Positions 32,180-42,700 of a stretch of DNA of 64,000 bases are shown here, piece after piece (the stretch's first letter is position 1; every line of letters starts with the position of its first letter). This DNA is from Pseudo-nitzschia pungens. Lineage: Eukaryota; Bacillariophyta; Bacillariophyceae; Bacillariales; Bacillariaceae. The stretch is from positions 2,356,001 through 2,420,000 of the forward strand of contig CM074764.1 in NCBI GenBank assembly GCA_037355855.1, in the 5' to 3' direction. Under the pieces are notes generated by a model, which worked only from the letters and a program-made list of their open reading frames with translations, made no database searches and had not been told where the DNA came from. The position numbers and the translations under genes were made by a program.

Positions 32180-32525
32180 GAAACTCGCATTTTTTGGGAT
32201 CGAGAAAAGTGCGGATTTTCATGGGACTAAAAAACTCGCATTTTTGCTCTAGAAAAAAAAACACGTATATACAGCAATAAATGCCAGTTTTCAGCAGAAA
32301 TTAGCAGAAAAATGCAAGTTTTCAGCAGAAAAATGCGAGTTTCAGCAGAAAAATGCGAGTTTCAGCAGAAAAATGCGAGTTTTCGATACAAAATGCGAGT
32401 TTTCTTTGGCAAAATGAGTGTTTTCAACAAAATTTTCAACAAAAAACTCGATTTGAATGAGCCAATAAAAAAAAATCGATTTTCCAGTACAAATTGTACA
32501 GGGATTTATGTAGAAAAAAAATTAA

Positions 32526-33090
32526 TACAGGGGGGACAGCAAGCAGCAACAACGCGTCGATAATACAGGGGGGACAGCAAGCAGCAGCAACACGTCAACA
32601 ATACAGGGGGGACAGCAAGCAGCAAGGCGTTGATAATACAGGAGGGACAGCAAGCAGCAATGCGTAGATAATATAGGGGGGAAAGCAAGCAGCAAGCAGG
32701 AGCAAGGCGTCGATAATACAGGGGGGACAGCAAACAGCAGCAAGCAGCAACACGTCGATAATACAGGGGGGGACAGCAAACAGCAGCAAGCAGCAACGCG
32801 TCGATAATACAGGGGGGGACAGCAGAGGGGGGACAGCAAGCAGCAAGCAGCAGCAACGCGTCGATAATACAGCAGGGGGGACAGCAAGCAACAGCAACGC
32901 GTCCATAATATAGGGGGGGACAGCAAGCAACAGCAACGCGTTGATAATATAGGGGGGACAGCAAGCAGCAAGCAGCAACGCGTCGATAATACAGGGGGGG
33001 ACAGCAAGCAGCAAGCAGCAACGCGTCAATAATACAGGGGGGGACAGCAAGCAGCAGCAACGTGTTGATAATATAGGGGGGGGACAGCAA
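32526..33090. repeat. GC-rich minisatellite inside R-A
   Basis: About 13-14 degenerate units of roughly 33-60 bp built from GGGGGGACAGCAAGCAGCA and ACGCGTCGATAATACA. The reverse strand gives long but low-complexity frames (CPPLYYRRVA repeats) in all three frames, which I do not consider genes. R-B has only a handful of units (56764-56940), so the array changes length between copies. Confidence 0.85.
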
Positions 33091-33438
33091 GCATAATTTT
33101 AATTAAGCACCTCTCTGAGCAAATCGACTCCGTCGTTGCGCCTCTCTTAGCAAATCGACTCCCTCGTCGAAAAAATTTTTTGCAAAGAAAACTCGCACTT
33201 TTTTTGTCCGTTGTGCACTTTTTTTGTCTGTTGAACCAAACTCGCATTTAATGCGAGTTGAAAAAGAACGTGTTTTTTAGTCCCATGAAAACTTGCACTT
33301 TTTGGTCTCGAAAAAAGTGCGAGAAAAAAGTGCGAGTTTATCCCCCCAATTGTGTTCCAAAAGGGGGATGTGAGTTAACAAGTTTGACTCAAAAAATTGG
33401 GCGATTCGCGTGAAGATATTTACAGTTCCGGAAGGTCC

Positions 33439-34115
33439 AGTAAGGCACACCCTATACAAAAAAAAACGAAAATAATAATGGATTCTCATTGGTTAATATT
33501 TCGAAAACTTTAGCCCTCGTCTCAAAACATTTTCGCTGAAAAAAATTCTCAGCGAAAGTGAATTCCATTTTTGCTGAGAATTGATTCTCAGCTAAAAACA
33601 AAAACAGTTTTGGAGCATTCTGATTGGTCAGCGGAATGCGTGCAATGCGCAATAAGCAATACATCAAGTTTTTCAAAAAATTATAATACATGAGCCTACC
33701 ATATTTAGCCTACATATAAATCAACGTATGATCCAAATGAACCAAATTTGTTTCCTTTTTAGTAAAAACAGATAAGAGTAGGTATAGGGAGTGATTTCGG
33801 TCAGCGAAAACAAAAATATTTTCATTTTTTTTCTTTTTTGTCTATAGGGTCTGCCTAAGGTTAAGGGTTTAGTAACCAAAGTGACCCGGTTTTTGGGGAC
33901 AGGTTATGAGCCATTGCAACATCGAACGATCCACTGTTTAGTCTAACTGTAATCACTCTAAGACATCACCTTGGACACTAATTTATACCCAATGACAGAA
34001 ATGGCAAGGTCACGAGCGTTTGAACGATACCCAACATGCCTTATATTGCGCGCCAGGCCTTTTCGTACACCAGGCCACAAAATAAGGTCAAAAATTCGAA
34101 AAAAAACTCCATTTC
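33439..34115. other. Intergenic DNA with hairpins between R-A and the LINE
   Basis: No gene is seen. 33531-33592 holds overlapping inverted repeats (listed next). The rest shows no feature I can support. Confidence 0.5.
33531..33592. repeat. Overlapping hairpins
   Basis: TTTCGCTGA (33531-33539) pairs with TCAGCGAAA (33549-33557). ATTCTCAGC (33545-33553) and ATTCTCAGC (33584-33592) can each pair with GCTGAGAAT (33573-33581), the latter giving a 20-bp palindrome with 2-base spacer. Alternative pairings are mutually exclusive. Function unknown. Confidence 0.65.
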
Positions 34116-34129
34116 AACAACCACAGCAA

Positions 34130-37100
34130 TAATAATATACGTATTTAAATAACTTTAATCACCAAAGGTGAAACTAAATTACTCAGTCTGTAACCAGACT
34201 TTAACGTCGCCTCCATCATAGAGTCAGGACCCCAAGTGGCAGAACGACAAATTTTCAAACAAACCTTGAACATCAAGCAGGGAAAAAAACAAACAAGTCC
34301 CACAAAATAGGGACTTGAGAGAAAGTGAAATGGGAATGAAGATATTGGGATAAGATCCATTATCAAAAGGGATGGGACAGGATAAGAAGCAGGAACAGAA
34401 GACAAAACCAAGGTACAAAGTGTAATCAACCCTGAGGTCCAGTAAGCCAGGCTCTGAGAAGAGCAGCCTCTTGTTGGTATGGCTGCACTGGTGGGACAGG
34501 CGCTGCATATTGCTTCCTTGCAAGGTGGATGGTTGCAAGCCACTGCCGCTTGGCAGTCAGGGTGTAACCTTGTAGGACGTGGAAAGGGGTTTGTAAAAGG
34601 GAGTGTGACTGGGGGAGTGCACCGGCTGCACCAATTGCCAATTCAGAGGTGATGGAAGCATCAAGAGATTGGTGTTGTTCAGCATCCAGGGTACCCCCAG
34701 GACCATGGAGTCGTTCATTTCTGTAGGTCCAAAGATCCCAGGAGGTAAGAAAGAACTGATGGATGATAGCTGTAGCCCAACGTTTGGGAGAGCGCTTGCT
34801 TCCAATGTGGGAGTAGTAGTCAGCCTGAATTTGATACCAGCCAGCGAGGAGACCACCTACCCAGAAGCCAGTTGTGCCAACCAATAGTCCTCTGTGCCCT
34901 GACAGCAGAAGCAATTGCAAGGGAGTAGGATGATGGATAAATGTTCTGGCCCTTCCGAACTCTGGTGAGAAGATCCACAATGGCAGCAACCAATGATGGA
35001 TCAGTTTGTTCAACTTCAAGCCTCTTCTGCAGTGGTCCCTTGAAAGCTGACACACTGTGCTGTACTGCCCCAGTGTCCTTGCAGGAGAGCACATGAGAAA
35101 CCTTCTCGTTGTCTGCATCACACAATGGGCACCTGGAGTGATCCTGGTACTGGTAGTGAAGTAGTTGGTTGCCAACACCAATACTGCCAGAAGCAAACTT
35201 GACAAACCACCTTTGCATGCCAGGAGGTAATCGCTTGAAGGCAGACAGATGAGCACACCAATGGATGGAACGCAAAACAGGTTGTGGAATGGAAATATCA
35301 TGGTGGGTCTGCCAATATTGAAGAAGGGGAGGACCAGAAATGGCAACATGCAAAGCATTTTGATCAAACCTTGAGCACTTGCTTCCGTTGAGAGAAAAAG
35401 CCCAGGGCTCAAACACAAGTCTGGGATAGTGATGGGCAGAAGCTCTATGGACAGAGAGAAATGCCTTTGCCATGCTGTCAACCTGATGATTGCGAAGGGC
35501 CCACCAATCAAGAAAGATTCCAGCTTGATGGCCCTGAACCCACCGAAAGTGCACAGAGATTGGCAGGGCAGAAATCATGTTTCTGATGACATAAACATAA
35601 TCAAAAGACTTCTGGGAAATAACCAATGGCCATGATCCCTCAGCCTGTTTGAGAGCTGTGTCACCATCCAGAGCAATAGTGATAGAGCCAGAAGCAATAT
35701 CAAAAAGACTCACCAGAGCAGTGCAACAGGTGAGAACCCCAATGATGCCTGCCAGTTCACTCCTGTAGGAAGATTGATCCTCAGGGGACCCACTGACAAA
35801 ATTACAGCCAGTGAGGAACAATGAGGCAGTCTTGGTGGAGGTATTGGGTGACAAAATGAAAGCAGAAGTTCCTCTGAGAAGGGTTGGATCAAATGAACCA
35901 TCACATACAGCACTGGCAGTACCACTCTGGATAGCATCAACAAGGGGCTGACAGCCAGCCTGTGGTAGGGAATATTTGTGGAGAAGTACTCGTGGAGACG
36001 CACAGAGTGCATCAAAGGCATCTGCAGGGGAGTCTGGAAGAGAGTCATATGGATTGTACTCCAGAGGATCCATGTCAGGAGGTTCGGAAACAAAGGCTGA
36101 GGACCCAACAACGCGTACAACTTGTCCACAAATAACAGGGCAGACAAGCACATCAGCACAGGCTGGTTTGTCAGGAATGAGTTCAGAAGTGACCCTGTAT
36201 CTGCCCCTGCCCCGGGAGGTGCTCACAATCCAGCCAGTAGAAGTTTTGAAGAATATTCTGTTGGTGGATGGAGACAAAAACCAAGGCCAGAGAGAAGCTG
36301 TCTGGGGAGAGAGCCAATGCCCAAGATGGAAAGAAGGAGCCAGTGCCCTGGCTGCAGGGGGTGGACAAGGGGGAAGAAAACAGGTCTGAAGTGCCTTAGT
36401 CCATAAGCGCTTTGCTGCTGGAGGCCAAGATGGAGGACATCTCGGCCAGTCAAGATGATCCCTCAAGTGATTGGAGGATGTCAGCTGGAAAGCCATGGGA
36501 GAGAGTCTTTTTCCATCTGGAGTACAAATGTCAGCAAGGGAAATAGCCTTGAGGGACATGCGCATGTGATTCAAGAGGGACAAGTCAGCACCTCTGAAGC
36601 CAGCGTTGACAAAGGCTTGCATGAGATAACAGTCATTGGAACGTAACAGAGGAAGATCTGGGAAGTCTTCAAACAAGCTCACAGGGTGAACAGAGAAAAA
36701 CTTCCACACATGTTTGTACCAGCAGGGAGTGACGTATGAAGCAAAGGGATGATAGGGTGTGACACCAAGATGGAGAGGAAGTCCAAGTTCAAGCCTGAGA
36801 GCTTCAGCAGTGAGCCTGAGAATCCTACCAGTTTGTGAGGACCTGACAGATTCCTGAAAGAGGGTGGCAATATGACTGAACTCTTGGAGGAGGTATGGAT
36901 GGATGAAACCAAAGCCTTGATAGAGGGAAGGACCATAGAACACATGTCTGGGAAATGTCCGTGACATCCCTGCTTTATTCAGCACAGGAACAAGAGCTGG
37001 GTGAATTATCTTAGTCCAAGTGGCCTCATCAAGTTGCGTGACAGGCATGGGGTATTCAACAGACTTCATGAAAGAATACTTGAAGGTGTAGAGGGATGCC

Positions 37101-37350
37101 CTCTTCTCACACTTGGAAGCCTTGAGCTGAGAGCCAAAAGACTGAGACTGTGACTTCATGTGAGCAATCTGTGCCTCCTCATTGCCATCCATGGAGATAA
37201 AAACCCCAAGAGTCTTGTCAGCATGGTCAACTTCAAAACGATCCAGGGTAGCTCGATTGCCATTCTTGTCAGCAACTGAGAAGTCACCAGGCATGTCAGC
37301 AATAGAGCGATAATCCCAACCGGATCCATTCCATTTGAAATCGATCAAAT
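34130..37350 (-). mobile_element. LINE-type retrotransposon, 5'-truncated, with 14-bp target duplication
   Basis: The exact 14-bp word AACAACCACAGCAA flanks the element at 34116-34129 and 37351-37364. The 3' end (on the minus strand) finishes in ATTATTA rather than a poly(A) run. The element is 3221 bp and lacks endonuclease and most RT, typical of incomplete target-primed reverse transcription. A shorter copy lies at 7259-8149. Confidence 0.9.
34430..37348 (-). pseudogene. LINE ORF C-terminal part with RNase H and zinc knuckle
   Basis: The frame is open from the truncation point to about 34820 and continues in the next frame to 34426. The N-terminal 330 residues resemble the post-RT region of non-LTR elements (KASKCEKRASLYTFKYSFMKS). 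An RNase H domain follows: CDGSFDPTLLRGTSAFIL, YRSELAGIIGVL, ALDGDTALKQ and VQGHQAG with DSMAKAFL. Then comes a CCHC-like RCPLCDADNEKVSHVLSC. A 4-bp duplication in CCAGCCAGCG (about 34838-34847; the other copy reads CCAGCG) shifts the frame. Family assignment rests on the RNase H plus terminal CCHC layout; the RT itself is absent. Confidence 0.8.
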
Positions 37351-37364
37351 AACAACCACAGCAA

Positions 37365-38259
37365 CAAGGACCTGTCCCACCCCCCCTATCTCCTTAACCA
37401 AGGCTGAGTAAATTATACCATTCTAGTTGAAGTATCTACACTATTAGAGGAAGAAGCCCTGCAAGTTGCGGGTCGATTGGAGCACTTGGAACCGAGAAGT
37501 GAACTAGCGAAGCAGCAGCAAAATTGTTCCATTTTATCCGGTCGAAAAACTACTACGGCGAAAATTAATATCTCGGTCCCCTCTTGGTCGACTCAATCAG
37601 GAACGCTTCGAACAGCTCTATTATATAAAGATAGACAAGGTCTCCAATTTGCGGATTGATTGGACGCGTCGGTTTCGAGAATCGAACTGTAGACTGAGTA
37701 CACCCCCCCAAGAAACAGCAAGTAAAAACACGTTAAACTACGGCGAAAATTAATATCTTGGTCCCCTCTTCGTCGATTCAAACAGGAACGCTTCGAACAG
37801 CTCTATTATATAAAGAAGGACAACCCCTCCAATTTGCGGATCGATTGGAGGAGTCGTTACAGAGCAACTTGTCTTTATTATTGTTGCAAATACAGGATAG
37901 CAAAGCAAAAAAAAGTGATCGAAATTTCGTTCGTCTCGGAGATTTCGTACCTCTATCGATCGAAATTACGGTTGGCAGATGGACGCTGGGACAGGATCGA
38001 GGCATATGGAGGAGTTTTTTGCGCTAAAACTACCGGCTGACGCACCTGTACAAAATGTACTGGTTCTACTGATGACTCGCCCACTTTTGTTACTAAACCC
38101 TTACCTCAGACAAAAAAATGGTGGAATGAATGAATGAATCTGCTACGATACAGTAAACCTTAACCTTATTACCGAAACCAGGTACGAGTACCAGTCCTGT
38201 ACCGGTAAGGTTACTGTACGGTACTGTAGTTCTGGACCCAAAAAACTCATACGAAGCAG
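37365..38259. other. Intergenic DNA with a 185-bp-spaced duplication
   Basis: No gene is seen. About 112 bp at 37553-37664 recur at 37738-37849 (CTACGGCGAAAATTAATATC start, GATTGGA end), containing CTCTATTATATAAAG in both. A weaker third end (GCAAGTTGCGGGTCGATTGGA) lies near 37459. The remainder is unassigned. Confidence 0.6.
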
Positions 38260-38261
38260 TA

Positions 38262-38764
38262 CTACGGAATTCCTATCAGCTGATCCCCCCATTTTTAATC
38301 AGATTAACTTGGGGAGTTTAGGGCATTTTGACCTTCGTCTGGTAGTAGATTTTTCTACACGGCTCTACAGAACATCTCCAAGGCAACTCGTTGCGAAATC
38401 TCTCCAGTACTAATTCTACATGATATTGTTCAAAATTACATTTTGGCTCCTACTCAACCAATCTTGACTTGATAACACCGGATAAACCAACTCTGGGCAC
38501 AAGGGTTGGATGGACATAGGTGGTATGGCTACAAGTCTATTGCAACTGCTTCCAATTCAATCACGATGGTCAGGAGGAGTTGTAGCCTAATTTGTACATG
38601 AATTTGTGTAGAAAATTAGTACCAGAGTTTCTTTCTGGGAAATGACCGAGTCATGTAGTATACTCCAGTAGAAAAATGTACCACCAGACGAAGGTCAAAT
38701 TGCCCTAAACTCCCCGAGTTAATCTGATTAAAAATGGGGGGATCAGCTGATAGGAATTCCGTAG
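38262..38764. mobile_element. Fold-back MITE with ~97-bp inverted repeats and TA duplication
   Basis: The left arm from CTACGGAATTCC (38262) to about 38358 is repeated inverted at about 38667-38764, with some five mismatches by eye. TA flanks both ends (38260-38261, 38765-38766), the target duplication of Tc1/mariner-type transposons. An inner pair (GTACTAATTCTAC near 38406 and its inverse near 38612) extends the fold. Without a coding region it is a non-autonomous element. Confidence 0.85.
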
Positions 38765-38766
38765 TA

Positions 38767-39711
38767 AGTTTACTCGTACACTGTACACATACTCGTACCT
38801 GCATTATTTATTTCATATCATTACGTAAGGTCACTCTTTCCGGTACTACTGTAGTAACCTTACTGTATATTAAAATACTCGTACAAGTAAGGTCTTACTG
38901 TACTTCGTAAGAAGTAGTGTAGAAGACCAACGGTAGGAGTATCGTACGGTACGTTCTTATATCACGTTGGAAGATCACTGGGCAGTGAAACCTTACCGTA
39001 AGATTACCGTACAGTATCAAAGATACGAAGTAAGAACAATTCGAAATAATAATATACGTGTTCGAATAAATTTTGAATGGGCCAACTCTTCACAGAACTG
39101 AAACGTTTTCCGATCGCCAAGTCGTTTTCGTCAAAACTCATGATAGTAGTAGAAATAACGAGTCTTACAATGCTTTCTTTACGAATGGGTAAGAGCGGGG
39201 TGGAACAACTACCGGTAGTCCCAATACCTTGCTACAAGTAAGTTTTTTACTGTACCCGTAACGGTGTTTTCTTCAGTGCTCCGTAATTCTATTATCATTA
39301 TTTTTTTTCTTCCGTAATCTTACTAGTAGTATTATTTTACTGGTATGATTGATTCTTCTATTGAGATTCATTTTTCAGTAAGCCGCATGTCGAACGCAAA
39401 ACGCAGACACTCTCACTGATTGGCAATCACAGCGAGGCAAATTGAAACCTCGGGTGGTCGAATCGAAAAACTTTGGCACTGGCACATTCCTTTGAAACAC
39501 ACATTGTGTATTGCATCTGAAGCCACAAAGGAAAGTCTCGCAGTCACTCACTCGGAAACCAAGAGACGAGGATTGTCGAAGTCCCAAATCTGCCGTTACC
39601 GGGGGATTGGTTTCGTCGAAATCGTAATCGAAAGCGAAAGCGAAAACACTCGTGTTCCGAGTGTTGGTCGGATCGTTATCCTTACCTCACCCTCCTCGAT
39701 AAGATCAGATA
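38767..39711. other. Intergenic DNA and 5' flank of the IQ-repeat gene
   Basis: First half is dense in GTACGGTAC, TTACTGTAC and similar palindromic words. The final 350 bp are less repetitive and probably 5'UTR/promoter. An upstream open frame (39420-39728, 102 codons) overlaps the gene start in another frame; I give it low weight. Confidence 0.5.
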
Positions 39712-42700
39712 ATGGTCACACCTACTGACTCTTCCCGTTATCTCAACAGAGGCATCGCCGCAACCGTATCTTCATTTGACAAAGACAGTGTAAAAAACGG
39801 GATGAAAAGTCCCAGAAGCAGGAGTGGGGGGCAACTTTTTCCACGCGACGAATCGAATGGAAACGGAGCGACCGTAGTATCTCCGTCCTCACTCGCAGCA
39901 CGAAAAAGCCAACAGTGGAATGTAAAGCGGGATATTCCAGCCGGTGCGGTTCGCAACAATCCATTTGCAATCAAAGAGTCGTCTTCGCCACGGAAGAGAA
40001 TTGTGCCCCACACCCCCGCATCCCCGACCAAGACGAGCGGAGGAAGCAGAGCACGGCCAGCGTCGTTCTCGAGTGTCACGCGCGATGCCAGCAGCAAACA
40101 CGAAACCGAGCGTGGGGTTCCCGACACACCTTCTCGCACGAGTACTCTTAGTCCTCGCGGACAGTCTCCGAAAAGTGGAAGTTCTCCGTGGCAACAGCAC
40201 GCGAAATCTTTTTCGGTTAAAGCCGAACTAAGATCTAAGCAACAGCAACAGCAACAGCAACCCTCGCAGCCCACTTACTCAAAAAATGAAAAGACAGAGG
40301 GTAACAGAAGCAAACGATGGCAACCGTCCCAAGAAATTCCAAACGGAACCGTCAAGGGGCGGGTGTCCACACTGTTTGGCCAAGCCAAGTCATCGGGATT
40401 GAAACCGAAGGAATCTACGAAACCTGTCGCGCGGAATCAGAAAAATGTCAGCACGAATGTCAGCAACCGAAACATCAGCAGCAAAGGCAATGGAGCCGTG
40501 GAGGGAGTTGACAACGACGAAGACCAATGGATTATTACCGAGCGCAACAAAGCGAATACCCAAGTTTCTGCGAGCCAATGGGGAGAGGCAGTTGTTGCAG
40601 CCAAAAGTGCAGAGTCAGATGATTGGGAGACACCTGGGAAAGAATGGATCCGTTCTGGAGATTCGCAAACAGAATCATCGATATCCAATAGAGTGACGAG
40701 AACATCAGGAAATCAAAAATCCACGTTGCGAAATAGTGTTGTAGAAACCAACGAGGCAGAGAAAGATTTGTCTCTTCAGGACGCGGAAAGTCCTGGTGGT
40801 CACCGAAGTTCAGAGTCAGGTGGTTGGGAAGTTCCAGCAAAAGAGTGGATTCATTCTGGCAAATCGCAGCTAACATCATCATCTTCTTTATCCAAAAGAG
40901 CGACGAAGGCCCCAGTGAAGCACGAAACTGTATTCCAAACCAAAATTGTACCGAAAACTGATGGAACAAAGAAAGATAATAGCGGACAGGTTACATCGGA
41001 AAAGAACGAGTTCCTTTCCCGTGGAAAAAATGCTTTATCTCCGCCTCCAAAAGGTGTGAATGCTGATCATCATACACATGTGCGACCATCGGCGGAAACT
41101 TCCTCAAAAGGCGCGAACAATGCGCATTCCTTTCAATCCAATGACTTTGCAAGTGACTTCAAGATGGATTCAATGGACGATTCAGAATTCGCTACTCCAT
41201 TTCCCACAGAGGACAAGAATAAAAGATTTCAGCCGTCGGATGCAAATGCTGATGTATTTGGATTCCCCTTGGCATCCGCTAACAACCCAGTCGAACGCCA
41301 AAACATTGGTGAAATTGTTGGTGGGGAGGAATTCTTTGATGCTTCGCTATCCATCGGTTCCGATCGACCAGTGAGTGAAGTTCAAAAGTTTAAGTTCGAT
41401 CGTCCTCATTCTTTATCGACACACGAAACCAATAAGAATGAAAGCGACGATACTGATGGTGACTTTGGTTTCAATCCTGACAGAGATGATCCCAAGAAAA
41501 AACGAAAAGGATTTTTCAAAGGACTATTTGGTCGAAAAGGCAAGGACAAGGATAATGTAAGGATCACCGAGTCCACAAGAGACGAGAAGAAACTACATAC
41601 TTATTCACCAAGATCTTTCAGCAAAAGCAGCCCATCTGATTCAATGGTTAGTCCGTCGGAAATGGGTTCTGAAACTTCAATTCACAGCAAATCACCAGAC
41701 GTCCAATCGATGGATCAAAACAGGGAGCAACCAGGAAGTTTACTGACAAGCAAGCGCCAATTTGGCGGATCAAGCCAAAAATTGCGAGTTGCAACCGCTC
41801 CAGCAGAAAGTCCGATAGACAAAATCAATACTCGTGACATCGAAACGCGTCATGGCGAGAGCAAACGCTATGCTTCAACCAACGAAACATCTAGGTCAAA
41901 TCTCTTCTTGAATAATAAGAATCTATCCACGGCTAGTGCCCCGAAGAATTATGGATCTAAGAGGTCGGCTATTCCGAGTGACTTTTCGCACGGATCAAAA
42001 CCTTCCCAAGGGTCTATCAAGAGTTCAAAATTTGATAGAGACGATGTCTTTGTCAACCTCGAGTCGGACATTCCGGTATCATCTGTTGCGGTAGGTACGA
42101 TCGATGAAAAGTACATTGATCCAGAGTTGGATCACTTGGACATGGACATCAATAGCGATGACGAATCCAATTCACTGGTAGAAAAGCCATCGAAGACGAA
42201 CGTTCTCAAGACACCAACCACAACCCAACCTAAACAAAATCCCTTGAAGCCAACTTTTAACAAGGTTGATGAAGTTGTGAAGCCCCAAAAGTCTTCGAGG
42301 AAGGTCAGCCCTACTCAAAATGTATTGGTAGAGACGAAGAAAAATTTCGAGAAGGCAGATGTAGGTGATGGCGAAGGCAATGAGAAAACTTCGACGAAAA
42401 CAGCAGTGAAATTCAGGAAGAATATGAAGCCACTCACTTCGAAACCTGCGACTCACACAGATGAGCTCGATGCCAATGGAGCTCGACAAGACCAATCGAG
42501 AATTATTAATCCAGGTCAAACGGCCGTGAGAACGGATGAAAAGCTAAGCGGGAATGATGCAAACAAGAACATTTCTTATCAGACTAGGATTCGCGGCGTA
42601 AGTCCTGTACGAGTTGTTACAGAGGAGAAGAGCGGTCCGATGGGTTCAACGGTTGAAAAAAAAAATACGTCGAACCTTCCAGGTAGAATCAGGTGGAGGG

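Larger units (their letters stand above)
12701..33438. mobile_element. Element R copy A: DNA element with terminal inverted repeats, split by Gypsy A
   Basis: Left end GGACCTTCCGGAAC (12701-12714) and right end GTTCCGGAAGGTCC (33425-33438) are exact inverted repeats; with one mismatch the match extends outward over CCTTAC/GTAAGG. Without Gypsy A the element is about 1.36 kb. A second, inverted copy at 56407-57490 carries the same ends and interior and preserves the empty Gypsy insertion site. The interior has repeats of CTCGCATTTTT/GCGAGTTT words, a 21-bp repeat (TTCAGCAGAAAAATGCGAG type, 32300-32400), a GC-rich minisatellite (32526-33090) and AGCAAATCGACTCC repeats. No coding capacity is seen, so it is presumably non-autonomous. 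Confidence 0.8.

Noticed and set aside
32506..33090. Long minus-strand frames with CPPLYY repeats
   Set aside because: All three frames are open because of a GC-rich minisatellite in a mobile element; composition is purely repeat-driven.
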